From Pirellulales bacterium (GTDB lineage: Bacteria > Planctomycetota > Planctomycetia > Pirellulales > Lacipirellulaceae): a stretch of 51,295 nucleotides of DNA. The DNA is taken from NCBI GenBank assembly GCA_028279215.1, contig JANQOF010000077.1, forward strand, positions 1-51,295. Direction: 5' to 3'. This document shows positions 16,891-25,611 of the stretch, piece by piece (the first letter of the stretch is position 1; every line of letters begins with the position of its first letter). The position numbers and the translations under genes are program-made. Under the pieces are notes generated by a model. The model was not told the origin of the DNA. It did not search any database and saw nothing but the letters and a program-made list of their open reading frames with translations.

Positions 16891-17202
16891 CTATTTGATT
16901 CCAAAGCGGGCTTCGATGCACTGCATGATCGATTCAAGGTGCGGTTCGCCGACGCGATAGTAGCGCTTCCGGCCATCCTTTTCGCTCTCGAGTAATCCGC
17001 ATCGTTGCATTAACCGCAAGTGTTCGCTTGCCATGTGGCTAGGAATTTCGCATGCTTCGGCTAACTCTCCCACCGTGAATTCATCCTGCAGCAGCATTTG
17101 CACCATCCGCAGCCGGTGCGGGTGTGCCAACGTGCGCAAGCACTCAGCCGCGTGGCCCAGCGCTTCGAGGTTGGTGAGTCGCATCCGTTTGGTGGCTGGC
17201 AT
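16891..17202 (-). CDS. ArsR-family transcriptional regulator (YgaV/BigR-like)
   Basis: 103-residue winged-helix regulator. The core RTLAHPHRLRMVQMLLQDEFTVGELAEACEIPSHMASEHLRLMQRCGLLESEKDGRKRYYRV is the full ArsR HTH and wing. Cysteines are at 21, 51, 68 and 95. The two dithiol positions used by BigR and YgaV do not appear conserved (the alpha-2 position is Gln, the C-terminal one Gly), so sensing, if thiol-based, would use another pair such as Cys51/Cys95. It sits directly upstream of a YgaP-like rhodanese gene, the same order as E. coli ygaVP. Its promoter carries the operator in the -35/-10 spacer, implying autorepression. Confidence 0.88.
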   Translation of the reverse strand: MPATKRMRLTNLEALGHAAECLRTLAHPHRLRMVQMLLQDEFTVGELAEACEIPSHMASEHLRLMQRCGLLESEKDGRKRYYRVGEPHLESIMQCIEARFGIK

Positions 17203-17224
17203 GGATAGTGGTCCTCTCGGGGTA

Positions 17225-17252
17225 AATATATCGTTATATTACGATATGTCAA
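17225..17252 (-). promoter_or_regulatory. arsR promoter
   Basis: On the minus strand TTGACA (17247-17252) is separated by 16 nt from TATATT (17225-17230). The spacer is filled by the operator at 17228-17247. The arsR start is 22 nt downstream of the -10 box, with a GAGAGGA Shine-Dalgarno between. Confidence 0.65.
17228..17247 (-). promoter_or_regulatory. ArsR-type operator in the arsR promoter
   Basis: ATATCGTTATATTACGATAT has perfect 7-nt arms (ATATCGT/ACGATAT) around a 6-nt centre. It lies between and overlaps the -35 and -10 boxes, so a bound dimer would block RNA polymerase. The second copy is at 16847-16866. Confidence 0.75.
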
Positions 17253-17400
17253 TATAATAAAGCCTCAGAAAACCGACCTAACTGCCATGAGTGCTAGTGT
17301 TTGGCTCAATTGTCGGGACGTGCACCCGCCAACTATATTGGGCATCGTTATTCGTCACCACGTCCTAAAGAGACTTTGGTCTAGCCCATAAGGCCCCCGT

Positions 17401-18429
17401 ATGCCCACACCCGACAGGTTCCTTTCGGCGGATCAAGCTATGCTGCCGCTGTACGCTGGCATCGACGTCGGCGGCACCAATATCAAGATTGGCATTGTCG
17501 ACGATCAGGGACACCAGGTCGCGTTTACAAAGATCCCCACCGAGCAGGAATTGGGGCCACAATCCGCCGCTGAGCGCAGCAGCGCTGCACTGACACAACT
17601 TGTAGCGGATTTGGGATTGTCGTCTGCGAGCGTGGTCCGAGTCGGGTTGGCAACTCCGGGTCCGATGGACCTGCAAGCTGGCATCCTGCTTCAGCCCGGT
17701 AACCTTCCGGCCTGGCATCATTCGCCGGTTCGCGACCTATTTTCGACTGCCTGCGAGTTGCAGGTTACCTACGCCAACGACGCCAATGCAGCCGCTTTTG
17801 GCGAGTTCTGGAGTGGCGCGGGCGCAACGGCGCGCGACATGGTGTTGGTTACCCTTGGCACAGGGGTTGGCGGTGGCATCATCATCAACGAACGACTGCT
17901 AGTGGGCGCCCACGGGGCGGGCGGAGAGCTGGGGCACATTGTGATCGACTGTGCCGACGATGCTCCCAACAACACGCTCAACCTTCGCGGCACGCTTGAG
18001 GGTTACGTTGGTTCCTACGGCGTACTCGCACGCGTGCGCAAGGCGTTAACCGACTCGCCTGCGGTCAGCTCGCTTGGCGAGATACCCGATGAAGACCTGA
18101 CCCCGCTCGCGGTTGCAAATGCGGCCGAAACCGGCGACGCGATTGCAATGCGTGTCGTCATGGATACGGCCAAGTTCCTGGCGATTGGCCTCGCAACGGC
18201 CATCCACACCGTCGATCCGCAAAGCGTTGTAATTGGCGGGGCAATGACGTTCGGCGGCGCTGGACATCCGTTGGGCGAGAAGTTCCTCTCCGAACTCCGA
18301 GCGCAAACGAACATCCGCATCCTAGAGAGCCTCCGCAACAACATCTCGATCGACTTTGCCCGCTTGGGGGGCGACGCCGGATTCATCGGAGCTGCGGGTT
18401 TGGCCCGGCAGGAGCACGGGAGCGCTTAG
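17401..18429 (+). CDS. ROK-family sugar kinase (glucokinase-like)
   Basis: 342 residues. The ATP-binding loop YAGIDVGGTNIKIGIVDDQG and the sugar-binding/catalytic segment YANDANAAAFGEFWSG, then LVTLGTGVGGGIIINERLLVGAHGAGGELGHIVID, are typical of ROK kinases. The usual zinc-binding CxCGxxGC motif after the GHxxxD helix is missing: the sequence reads VIDCADDAPNNTLNLRGTLEGYVG, so at most one cysteine remains. Start ATG 17401 is used; ATG 17440 (MLPLYAGID) would give a conventional N-terminus. Product is probably glucose 6-phosphate, but sugar specificity is not certain. Monocistronic. Confidence 0.85.
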   Translation: MPTPDRFLSADQAMLPLYAGIDVGGTNIKIGIVDDQGHQVAFTKIPTEQELGPQSAAERSSAALTQLVADLGLSSASVVRVGLATPGPMDLQAGILLQPGNLPAWHHSPVRDLFSTACELQVTYANDANAAAFGEFWSGAGATARDMVLVTLGTGVGGGIIINERLLVGAHGAGGELGHIVIDCADDAPNNTLNLRGTLEGYVGSYGVLARVRKALTDSPAVSSLGEIPDEDLTPLAVANAAETGDAIAMRVVMDTAKFLAIGLATAIHTVDPQSVVIGGAMTFGGAGHPLGEKFLSELRAQTNIRILESLRNNISIDFARLGGDAGFIGAAGLARQEHGSA

Positions 18430-18575
18430 CACCTGGCAGAGCAGTCTATTCTCATCTGGTCACACGCGATGTGCTTGCTGCGAGAATAATTCCGTATTCT
18501 TGCTAGGAATTTTGGGTCGGCCGCCCGATGAGCGGTGACTTAACAATGGACAGCCATTGAAACCGGAGAGGCGGG

Positions 18576-19082
18576 ATGCAGCCGACCAACGACGCCGATG
18601 CCCGCGGCCGTTGGCTGGGCGAATTGCTCGATAGGCATGGCGCGGCCCTGGCCCTGTATGCATCGCACTGGACGAACAACGCCGAGGACTGTGTGCAAGA
18701 GGCGTTGGTGCAACTGGCGGGGCAGCAGCCGCAGCCGGATCGTCCAGTGGCTTGGTTGTATCGAGCAGTGAAGCATAAGGCGCTGAACCAACGTCGGGGC
18801 GAGAGCCGCCGTCGTAATCGAGAGCAGCAGGCTTGGCAGCGGCGACTCCACGCGATGGCGGGCGAATCGACTCGTACCGACCTGCTGGATGCGGTTGCCT
18901 CGCTACCACAATTGCGCCGCGAGGTAATGATGCTCAAGATATGGGGCGCACTAACGTTTGCCGAAATGGAAGACGTACTCGGTCGATCAGCGTCGACGTT
19001 GCAGCGAGAGTACTCCAAAGGCATTCATCAACTCCAGAAGCAATGGGGCGAACCATGTCAGAATCTGACAGAAACCGAATGA
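18576..19082 (+). CDS. ECF-type sigma factor
   Basis: 168 residues. Region 2 is seen as ALALYASHWTNNAEDCVQEALVQLAGQ with the following PVAWLYRAVKHKALNQRRGESRRRNRE. Region 4 is LLDAVASLPQLRREVMMLKIWGALTFAEMEDVLGRSASTLQREYSKGIHQL, a complete sigma-4 HTH. No regions 1 or 3 are present, hence the extracytoplasmic-function group. It starts a four-gene run. The next gene, coding a single-span protein, starts inside its 3' end (28-nt overlap), the usual place for an anti-sigma factor. A GGAGAGGCGGG run lies just before the ATG. Confidence 0.85.
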   Translation: MQPTNDADARGRWLGELLDRHGAALALYASHWTNNAEDCVQEALVQLAGQQPQPDRPVAWLYRAVKHKALNQRRGESRRRNREQQAWQRRLHAMAGESTRTDLLDAVASLPQLRREVMMLKIWGALTFAEMEDVLGRSASTLQREYSKGIHQLQKQWGEPCQNLTETE

Positions 19083-19663
19083 CCGAAGGCAAGATCGAAG
19101 CAGCGCTGAAGACGCTTCGTCCCGTAAAGGTAGATCTGAACCGCGATGAGTTGATGTACCAGGCCGGCTATGCGGCGGGTGTTAGTAGCGCGGCCCAGGG
19201 GCAGCGCCCGCAGTACCTTTGGAAGGCGACAACTGGGCTGATGACCGCCGCGACCGTAGCGCTGGCATTCGTGCTGGCCAGTGACAATGGAATCGAAGCG
19301 CAACCAACCGTCGCGCAAGCCGTTGAGTCGACCGACATGAAGGACACAGTCGATCCGGTACCTGCGCAAACCATTCCGCCGCCCGTTGAAGTCATCAGCA
19401 AGCCCAGCCTTTTACTGCTGGCCGATCCGTCGACCAACTACTTGGCGCTCCGCGCGGCGGTGTTGCATCGTGGAGTCGAAACTTGGCCAACCGATTATCG
19501 CGAGCCCATGCCGCGTGTGACCGAACCGCGTGGCAGTGGTTCCGCGACGGTTCGTGACTTAATGGAAGAATTGCTTCCAGTGGAACGAACTGACGAGATC
19601 CCTGAAGAAGAGGATGAGCTGAGTACCGAAGCCGTCACGTACGAGGAGGAGTCGATCGTATGA
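19055..19663 (+). CDS. single-span membrane protein, possible anti-sigma factor
   Basis: 202 residues. A cytoplasmic N-terminus of about 55 residues (MSESDRNRMTEGKIEAALKTLRPVKVDLNRDELMYQAGYAAG) is followed by one membrane segment, LWKATTGLMTAATVALAFVLA, and an acidic, Pro-rich C-terminus. No zinc-binding HxxxCxxC anti-sigma motif is seen. It overlaps the sigma gene by 28 nt and the next gene by 4 nt (ATGA), so translation is coupled on both sides. The anti-sigma role is inferred from position and topology only. Confidence 0.65.
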   Translation: MSESDRNRMTEGKIEAALKTLRPVKVDLNRDELMYQAGYAAGVSSAAQGQRPQYLWKATTGLMTAATVALAFVLASDNGIEAQPTVAQAVESTDMKDTVDPVPAQTIPPPVEVISKPSLLLLADPSTNYLALRAAVLHRGVETWPTDYREPMPRVTEPRGSGSATVRDLMEELLPVERTDEIPEEEDELSTEAVTYEEESIV

Positions 19664-21207
19664 GTCGCAACAAGCGCATCTGTTTCTCAATGCGCGACAG
19701 CCTATACCAGATTGTTGCGGTGATGATCCTAAGCCAGGTGCTTTCGAACGTCGCCCGTGCAGATGCTGTGTGGGAGGATATTGATGGCGATTCGAACCGT
19801 CAATTGATCCGCATGACGGTTACGCCCGCCGACGAGCCAGATCCGGCCTTTAAGTACCGACTCACACTGCTTCCTCACGAGTTGCTACCCGGTAACTCGG
19901 TGGCCTTTTACATGCGGTCGTTTCCCAATGGTGGAGTCGACAAAACATGGCGTTTCGTTCGTGACGAATTCGGGGAAGAGCATCACGACTGGTACATGCC
20001 GGGCGTTGCAGTCAGCGATCTGCCGGCAGAAAAATTCGTCGCCGCCGCGGTCGCATTCGAAGGCTTAGTACAGAATCATATTGCGCCCGGCAGCCGCCGA
20101 CGCGAAACGGACTGGGGCGTTTCGTTTGTCGACGTCAGAGGTCCCGACGTCATCGGGTTTCTGCTGCCGGAGATCCAGTCGATGCGCCAAATCGCTAGAG
20201 CGGTCGCGTTCCAGACTCGCTTGGCAATCTTCCAGCATCGCTACGACGATGCCATCGACTTGCTTCGTATGAACTACCGTTTAGGCCGCGACGTCGCGAC
20301 GCAGCCCATTCTCGTGAGCGGGCTAGTAGGGATTGCCATTTGCGGCATTACGAACGGAACAACGACCGACCTAATCGCCGCTCCCGACTCGCCGAATCTC
20401 TATTGGGCGCTCACGGAGTTGCCTCGCCCACAGGTTTCGCTTCGCGACGCTTTGCGACTGGAGATGGCGATTGGGCCGCGAATGTTTGAGATACTCGACG
20501 ATCCGGAGAACACACAAAGGACCGCGGAAGAATGGAACGCCGTCTGGAAGCGCGACGCGGACCTACTAGGCGAATTTGGCGAGTGGCAGACGCCGTTTGA
20601 GAAACTAGCCGGTGGGCTTACTCGGCGTGATGTGTTGGCCGGTGAGTTTTCGCCGCTACTGTTGGGCATGACCAATTACGCCCACGCACGAGATCGCCTA
20701 ATCGAAGTCGGATACTCGAAGGCGAAAGTACAAGCGATGCCGGTAGGGCAGGTGCTCGCGATTTACTCTGCACGCGCATATCGCAAGGTCGCGGCCGAAT
20801 GGGAAAAGGTCGCCTACGCCGACTACCAAACAGGTCGCACGCTGCTGCGGAAGGCTCAGCGAGTCAACGAGCAACTTTCGGCGAACGGCAACGACCGCGA
20901 CCGTGAAATCTTGCCGATCGCCACCATGTTACTTCCAGCAGTCACCGCCGCCCAAAGCGCAGCATTTCGAATAGAACGCGATCTCGACGCGCTGCGTGTG
21001 ATGGAAGCGTTACGAATGCATGCGGCGAGGAACAAGGGCCAGTGGCCCGAGTCGCTCGACCAAGTCACCTGCGCACCGGTGCCAACGAATGTCGCCACGA
21101 ACAAACCGTTCGATTACCGACTTGATGGCGATACCGCGGTTCTCACGTTGCCCATGTCGGACGGGTTTCAAATTGAGCGACGGTATGAGATATCGATCGC
21201 CAAGTAG
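19660..21207 (+). CDS. uncharacterised secreted protein of the sigma operon
   Basis: 515 residues with an N-terminal signal-like segment (LYQIVAVMILSQVLSNVARADA) after a charged start. The rest is soluble, mixed alpha/beta, with a helical middle (QSMRQIARAVAFQTRLAIFQHRYDDAIDLLRMNYRLGRDVA) and a C-terminal region ALRMHAARNKGQWPESLDQVTCAPVPTNVATNKPFDYRLDGDTAVLTLP. I recognise no enzyme motif. It is translationally coupled to the membrane protein gene upstream (4-nt overlap) and followed 59 nt later by a DUF1559 gene. Probably exported and acting with the sigma-factor operon. Confidence 0.7.
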   Translation: MSRNKRICFSMRDSLYQIVAVMILSQVLSNVARADAVWEDIDGDSNRQLIRMTVTPADEPDPAFKYRLTLLPHELLPGNSVAFYMRSFPNGGVDKTWRFVRDEFGEEHHDWYMPGVAVSDLPAEKFVAAAVAFEGLVQNHIAPGSRRRETDWGVSFVDVRGPDVIGFLLPEIQSMRQIARAVAFQTRLAIFQHRYDDAIDLLRMNYRLGRDVATQPILVSGLVGIAICGITNGTTTDLIAAPDSPNLYWALTELPRPQVSLRDALRLEMAIGPRMFEILDDPENTQRTAEEWNAVWKRDADLLGEFGEWQTPFEKLAGGLTRRDVLAGEFSPLLLGMTNYAHARDRLIEVGYSKAKVQAMPVGQVLAIYSARAYRKVAAEWEKVAYADYQTGRTLLRKAQRVNEQLSANGNDRDREILPIATMLLPAVTAAQSAAFRIERDLDALRVMEALRMHAARNKGQWPESLDQVTCAPVPTNVATNKPFDYRLDGDTAVLTLPMSDGFQIERRYEISIAK

Positions 21208-21266
21208 GTGGGGTGCCAGCCGATCGTCGTCGTCATTCTGCTGATCTTTCAAACAGGAGCTAATCC

Positions 21267-22925
21267 ATGAGATTCCTACTTGCTGTTTGCGTTGCCTTGC
21301 CGGTCGCAACCGTTGCTGCGACCGACGAACCAGCCGATCGGGTCGGTTCGGTAGTCGACCGTTACGTGAACAATGACACGCTTGCGGTCGCAGCACTGCA
21401 AATCAATGGTCAGTGGGCTCGCGGAATGCAGCAAGATTTGGCCGCCCGCATGGGCGATCAGGCGGGCCTTGTCGTCAGCCATCCCGGGTTTGCCTTAGGT
21501 GTGGGGATCGCCGAAACACTGCGAACTGCCGGAGCACGCGAAGCGGTATTGATTGCCGGGGTACACGATTTGACTCCTCAAACTGGGCCGTTACTGGTGC
21601 TGACTGTAGACAAACCCGATCGGGCGGCACCTTTGGGCCAAGCGGTAACCGCTTGGACGACCCCTGGGCTTAATCCTATGAAAGGGATCGGCACACGAGT
21701 GGTCGACGATCTTGTGCTTATTGGACAGCAGGCAACCATTGAGCACTACGTACAACTCGAACCGGCGGAGCGCCCCGAACTCGACGTCCGCGAGCCCATC
21801 CGGCAAGCGGATGATGGTAGCGGCCCTTGGGCGGTAATGGTGGCCGCAGCCGGAGGAGATACGCGGCGAGTGATCGAGGCATTGTGGCCCACGTTGCCAG
21901 AACCGTTTACAGCGGCGGACGGGTCGTTCGTGGCTAACGACATCCAACAATTCGCTGCCATGGTCAACTCTCCTCCAGACTGGCAAATACGCTTGTCGAT
22001 CACCGCCGACAACGAATCGGCCGCGGCCAAGGTCCAATCGCTCATCGAGAAAGCCTGGGACCAAGCCGTAAGCAGCGCCGAGCAAAATGCTAACCAGCCG
22101 GAGTTGGCAGACATTACCAAAGCAGCCGCCGACCTACTCACACCGCGTTTGGAGGGCAATACCGTTTCGGTGCAGGTAGGTCACGACGATGCGGTGGTCA
22201 ACGACTTGGCATCGCGGGTGATTGCCCCGACGGTGAAAGACCTACAACACAAGGCAAGATTGCGGCCCCGACTCATGCAGATGAAGCAGCTTGCGCTTGC
22301 CATGCTCAATTTTGAAAGCGCAGTTGGTCACTATCCCGCCTCGGCAGCCATAGTTGATGGAGACGGGAAACCGCTGCTGTCCTGGCGTGTGGCCATTCTT
22401 CCCTTCGTTGAGGAAAGTACGCTGCATGACAAGTTTCGCCTTGATGAGCCCTGGGATAGTCCGCACAACTTAGAATTGCAAAAGCAAATGCCGGACGTGT
22501 TTGCCAGCCACTCGGCACCTGACTTGGCCCGTGAAGGACTTACGACGTATCAAGTTCCCGTGAACCAGCGGAGTGTGTTTCCGCCGTCGAGTAGCATCAG
22601 AGATTTTGAGAAACGCTCGTGGCTCGGGAGCGATGTCACGCTCGCCAAAGGCACATCCCTGCGCGACATCATTGATGGCACTTCGGCCACCTTGTTGATC
22701 GTTGAGGTGCCCAGAGAAGAGGCGGTGATCTGGACCAAGCCGGCAGACTGGGAGGTCGATCTTGCCAAAGCCTGGCAGCAACTAACTGGCGGCGCCACGG
22801 AGGGCTCGGCGGTTGCCGCCTACTGTGACGGGTCGGCCAGGGTGTGGTACTTCAGCGACGATGGGTTGGATCAAACCCTCCCCAAGTTGATCACCCGCGA
22901 TGGCAAGGAGATTATCCCACGCTAG
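21267..22925 (+). CDS. secreted protein with C-terminal DUF1559 domain
   Basis: 552 residues. A signal peptide MRFLLAVCVALPVATVAA starts the protein. Residues about 20-325 form an unrecognised domain. From about residue 330, MKQLALAMLNFESAVGHYPASAAIVDGDGKPLLSWRVAILPFVEESTLHDKF...DEPWDSPHN and then DGTSATLLIVEVPREEAVIWTKPADWEV and AYCDGSARVW are the DUF1559 (SBP_bac_10) pattern, a family greatly expanded in planctomycetes. The usual N-terminal prepilin methylation helix is absent; a conventional signal peptide and extra domain take its place. An AGGAGCT Shine-Dalgarno precedes the ATG. Last gene of the sigma operon. Confidence 0.8.
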   Translation: MRFLLAVCVALPVATVAATDEPADRVGSVVDRYVNNDTLAVAALQINGQWARGMQQDLAARMGDQAGLVVSHPGFALGVGIAETLRTAGAREAVLIAGVHDLTPQTGPLLVLTVDKPDRAAPLGQAVTAWTTPGLNPMKGIGTRVVDDLVLIGQQATIEHYVQLEPAERPELDVREPIRQADDGSGPWAVMVAAAGGDTRRVIEALWPTLPEPFTAADGSFVANDIQQFAAMVNSPPDWQIRLSITADNESAAAKVQSLIEKAWDQAVSSAEQNANQPELADITKAAADLLTPRLEGNTVSVQVGHDDAVVNDLASRVIAPTVKDLQHKARLRPRLMQMKQLALAMLNFESAVGHYPASAAIVDGDGKPLLSWRVAILPFVEESTLHDKFRLDEPWDSPHNLELQKQMPDVFASHSAPDLAREGLTTYQVPVNQRSVFPPSSSIRDFEKRSWLGSDVTLAKGTSLRDIIDGTSATLLIVEVPREEAVIWTKPADWEVDLAKAWQQLTGGATEGSAVAAYCDGSARVWYFSDDGLDQTLPKLITRDGKEIIPR

Positions 22926-22989
22926 GAATCCGCCTTGCGGTTTGACACAGCGCTGGCATTCGAGGACTGTCGCCCGTTGCGCCAAGCTT

Positions 22990-23018
22990 TTGTCGACTTC
23001 CACACCGCGTGTTACACT
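22990..23018 (+). promoter_or_regulatory. candidate promoter of the M48 protease gene
   Basis: TTGTCG (22990-22995), a 17-nt spacer and TACACT (23013-23018). The start codon is 58 nt beyond the -10 box. Each hexamer matches consensus at 4 of 6 positions. Confidence 0.4.
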
Positions 23019-23075
23019 AACGGCCACGCGAGAATTCTCAGTGCGTGGAGCTACTGTGTAACGGGGAGTCGATTC

Positions 23076-24032
23076 ATGTCGCGTATTAGTTTTCCCATGC
23101 CGACCCACCGCCGCCGCGGATCGTACCGCAGCCGTAGCGGGCGCCCGCCGTTCGGCGTTGGCGAGCGTCGACAGACAAGTCAGTCGAGGCAGCCAAGTCG
23201 CACCAAGTCGAGCGGCAGCGGGCTGAAGATTCGTTTGATGATCGCCGCGGCGATTGCCATCTTCGCGTTGATTTCCTACTACGGAAACCCAGGCGACAAG
23301 AATCAGATCACCGGCGAGAAGGAGCGTGTCGCATTTGGCGAAGAAGCCGATGAAATGCAGCTCGGTCTCCAAGCTGTGAGGCAAATGGCCGAGCAGCATG
23401 GAGGGTTCAGCCGAGGTGCCAATGCTGGACTTGTGAAGGACATGGGCGCTCGATTGTTGCTTGCCTTAGATGAGTGGATGGCAAAGAACGGAGGTGGAAC
23501 GAATCCGTACCAATTCGACTTCCACTTGCTACGCGACCCGAGCACGGTGAATGCCTTTGCACTTCCCGGGGGCCAGGTATTCATAACGCAGGCACTGCTC
23601 GGCCGTTTGGAAACCGACGGCCAACTTGCGGGAGTGTTAGGGCACGAGATTGGTCACGTGATCGAGCGGCACGGCAACAAGCGAATGGCCCAACAGCAAC
23701 TTTTCAGCGGGCTAGCCGCGGCGGCTGGCGCAGCGGGCGGCGATGTGAATAGCGCCCGCATGGCACAAATGGTCGCCCAAATGGTGCAGATGAGTTACGG
23801 TCGTGACGACGAGCTGGAGTCCGACAAGTGGGGTGTGCGACTTTCGTTCTTGGCGGGCTATGATCCCAATGCGATGGAGGGGCTGATGCGCGTGCTCGAA
23901 GAGGCGAGCCCTGGTGGCGGACCGCCGGAGATGCTGAGTACCCATCCCAAGCCGGCCAATCGCGTGGAGTACATTCAACAGGTGATCGCCGAGGAATTCC
24001 CCAACGGGTTGCCCCCCGGTTTGCGGCCGTGA
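23076..24032 (+). CDS. membrane-anchored M48-family metalloprotease
   Basis: 318 residues. The N-terminus is very basic (residues 10-50), followed by one membrane segment at about 54-69 (LMIAAAIAIFALISYY). The peptidase domain holds the zinc motif HEIGH at residues 190-194 inside VLGHEIGHVIERHG, and the downstream ELESDKWGV supplies the third zinc ligand Glu. NAFALPGGQVFITQALL just before the motif is typical of M48 (HtpX/Oma1/BepA-like). A role in envelope protein quality control is likely. The start MSRISFPMP is chosen, with GGGGAG about 13 nt upstream. Its stop overlaps the GTG of the next gene. Confidence 0.88.
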   Translation: MSRISFPMPTHRRRGSYRSRSGRPPFGVGERRQTSQSRQPSRTKSSGSGLKIRLMIAAAIAIFALISYYGNPGDKNQITGEKERVAFGEEADEMQLGLQAVRQMAEQHGGFSRGANAGLVKDMGARLLLALDEWMAKNGGGTNPYQFDFHLLRDPSTVNAFALPGGQVFITQALLGRLETDGQLAGVLGHEIGHVIERHGNKRMAQQQLFSGLAAAAGAAGGDVNSARMAQMVAQMVQMSYGRDDELESDKWGVRLSFLAGYDPNAMEGLMRVLEEASPGGGPPEMLSTHPKPANRVEYIQQVIAEEFPNGLPPGLRP

Positions 24033-24538
24033 ACGAGCGCCAAGCGGCATTGTCGCGCGTTACGATCGTCTCGGGAGGGCAAACGGGCGCCGATAGGGCT
24101 GCGCTCGACTTCGCGATCGAACACGATTTGCCTCATGGCGGCTGGTGCCCGCGTGGACGGCGAGCCGAAGATGGCACGATTGACGAGCGATACCACCTCC
24201 GCGAGAGTGACTCGTTCAAGTACGACAAGCGAACCAAGCGTAATGTGCAAGACTCGGACGCTACGGTAGTGTTCACCATTGCGACCGAAGCGAGTGGCGG
24301 TACGGGGTTGACGATTCGGCTCGCGGAGCAGGAAGGTAAGCCGCTGTTGCATTTAGCGCAGGCGGCCCACCAGCGCCCAGGCACAGCCGAAGCGGTGAGA
24401 GAGGACGCGCAACGGCTCAATAAGTTCATCGTCGCCCACGGCGTCGGGCGGCTGAATGTCGCGGGCCCGCGAGCGTCGCAGGAGCCGAATGTGGCAAGCT
24501 ACGTTTGGTCGGTGTTGGCGACAGCCCTTGGCGACTAA
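24029..24538 (+). CDS. YpsA-like SLOG-fold putative molybdenum carrier protein
   Basis: 169 residues. The sequence VTIVSGGQTGADRAALDFAIEHDLPHGGWCPRGRRAEDGTI and later SDATVVFTIATEASGGTGLTIRLAEQEGKPLLHL match the cpYpsA family (Rossmann-like SLOG fold), which is annotated as a putative molybdenum carrier. SLOG proteins bind nucleotides or nucleotide-derived ligands; the true role of this branch is not settled. It starts with GTG overlapping the M48 stop (GTGA), so the two are co-translated. No molybdopterin genes are nearby, which weakens the molybdenum assignment. Confidence 0.8.
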   Translation: MNERQAALSRVTIVSGGQTGADRAALDFAIEHDLPHGGWCPRGRRAEDGTIDERYHLRESDSFKYDKRTKRNVQDSDATVVFTIATEASGGTGLTIRLAEQEGKPLLHLAQAAHQRPGTAEAVREDAQRLNKFIVAHGVGRLNVAGPRASQEPNVASYVWSVLATALGD

Positions 24539-24580
24539 GCGATCATACACGCTTCGTTAAACTCAGCAGAACGGTACTAA

Positions 24581-25489
24581 ATGGACATCTCACCTGGCGA
24601 GACGCGCATTGGCTGGATCGGCACCGGCGTCATGGGCGCGAGCATGTGCCGCCATCTGCTCGACGCGGGTTACAACAGCACGGTTTTCAATCGAACCAAA
24701 TCGAAGGCGCAGCCACTGATCCAGATAGGGGCCGCTTGGGCCGACTCGCCGCGCAGCGTGGCCGAGGCGTCGGACGTCGTGTTCTCGATCGTCGGTATGC
24801 CCGACGACGTCCACAGTGTGTTGCTGAGCGAGAATGGAGTGTTGGCAGGCGCACGGCCCGGAATGGTGATCGTCGACATGACCACCAGCAAGCCATCGCT
24901 CGCAGTCGAGATTGCCAGCAAAGCAGCGGAGAAGCAGGTAACAAGTATCGACGCGCCCGTCTCGGGTGGCGACGTCGGCGCGCGGAACGCAGCGCTGTCG
25001 ATCATGATTGGTGGTGATCGGCAAACGGTTGCCGATCTCGAGCCGCTTTGGTCGCTGATGGGGAAGACTTGGGTCCGCCAGGGAGGCCCGGGGGCTGGGC
25101 AGCATACCAAGATGGTCAATCAAACGTTGATCGCCGCCGGCATGGTCGGCATCTGCGAAGCCCTGCTGTATGGATACAAGGCCGGTTTAGACCTCGAAAC
25201 CGTTTTGAAATCGGTGGCGTCCGGCGCGGCCGGCAGTTGGTCGCTCTCGAACCTTGGACCTCGAATCATCGACGCAAACTTTGAGCCGGGCTTCTTCATT
25301 GAGCATTTCTTAAAGGACTTGCGAATCGTGCTCGACGAAGCGCGGCGGATGAATCTCGCGTTGCCGGGCGCAGCACTCGCCGAGCAACTTTACCGTGCCG
25401 CCGCGGCGCAAGGCTATGCCAAAGACGGTACGCACGCATTGATGCTCGCACTGGCGGAGATTTCAGGCGTCGACTGGCGTGAGCGTTGA
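24581..25489 (+). CDS. beta-hydroxyacid dehydrogenase (3-hydroxyisobutyrate/tartronate-semialdehyde reductase family)
   Basis: 302 residues. The N-terminal NAD(P) motif is [22 protein letters not shown] with NRTKSKA after strand 2, suggesting NADP preference. The substrate-binding signature [22 protein letters not shown] and the catalytic-lysine segment [15 protein letters not shown] are both intact. These define the GarR/MmsB/GlxR family. The exact substrate cannot be chosen. It lies 42 nt after the YpsA-like gene on the same strand. Confidence 0.9.
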   Translation: MDISPGETRIGWIGTGVMGASMCRHLLDAGYNSTVFNRTKSKAQPLIQIGAAWADSPRSVAEASDVVFSIVGMPDDVHSVLLSENGVLAGARPGMVIVDMTTSKPSLAVEIASKAAEKQVTSIDAPVSGGDVGARNAALSIMIGGDRQTVADLEPLWSLMGKTWVRQGGPGAGQHTKMVNQTLIAAGMVGICEALLYGYKAGLDLETVLKSVASGAAGSWSLSNLGPRIIDANFEPGFFIEHFLKDLRIVLDEARRMNLALPGAALAEQLYRAAAAQGYAKDGTHALMLALAEISGVDWRER

Positions 25490-25611
25490 GTGTCGCTTCG
25501 CTTGAAGGAGTTTTGCTCATGTGTGGAAGGGATCTCCGAGTCCGATCTTGCTTTGCAATGGAAGCCGCCATCGGCCGAAGAGAGGCCTCTCGCAATACAG
25601 CTTCAGCGTCT

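Noticed and set aside
24029-24538. YpsA-like gene as part of a defence system (SLOG nucleotide sensor)
   Set aside because: It is coupled to an M48 protease gene and a dehydrogenase with host-like composition; no effector is adjacent.
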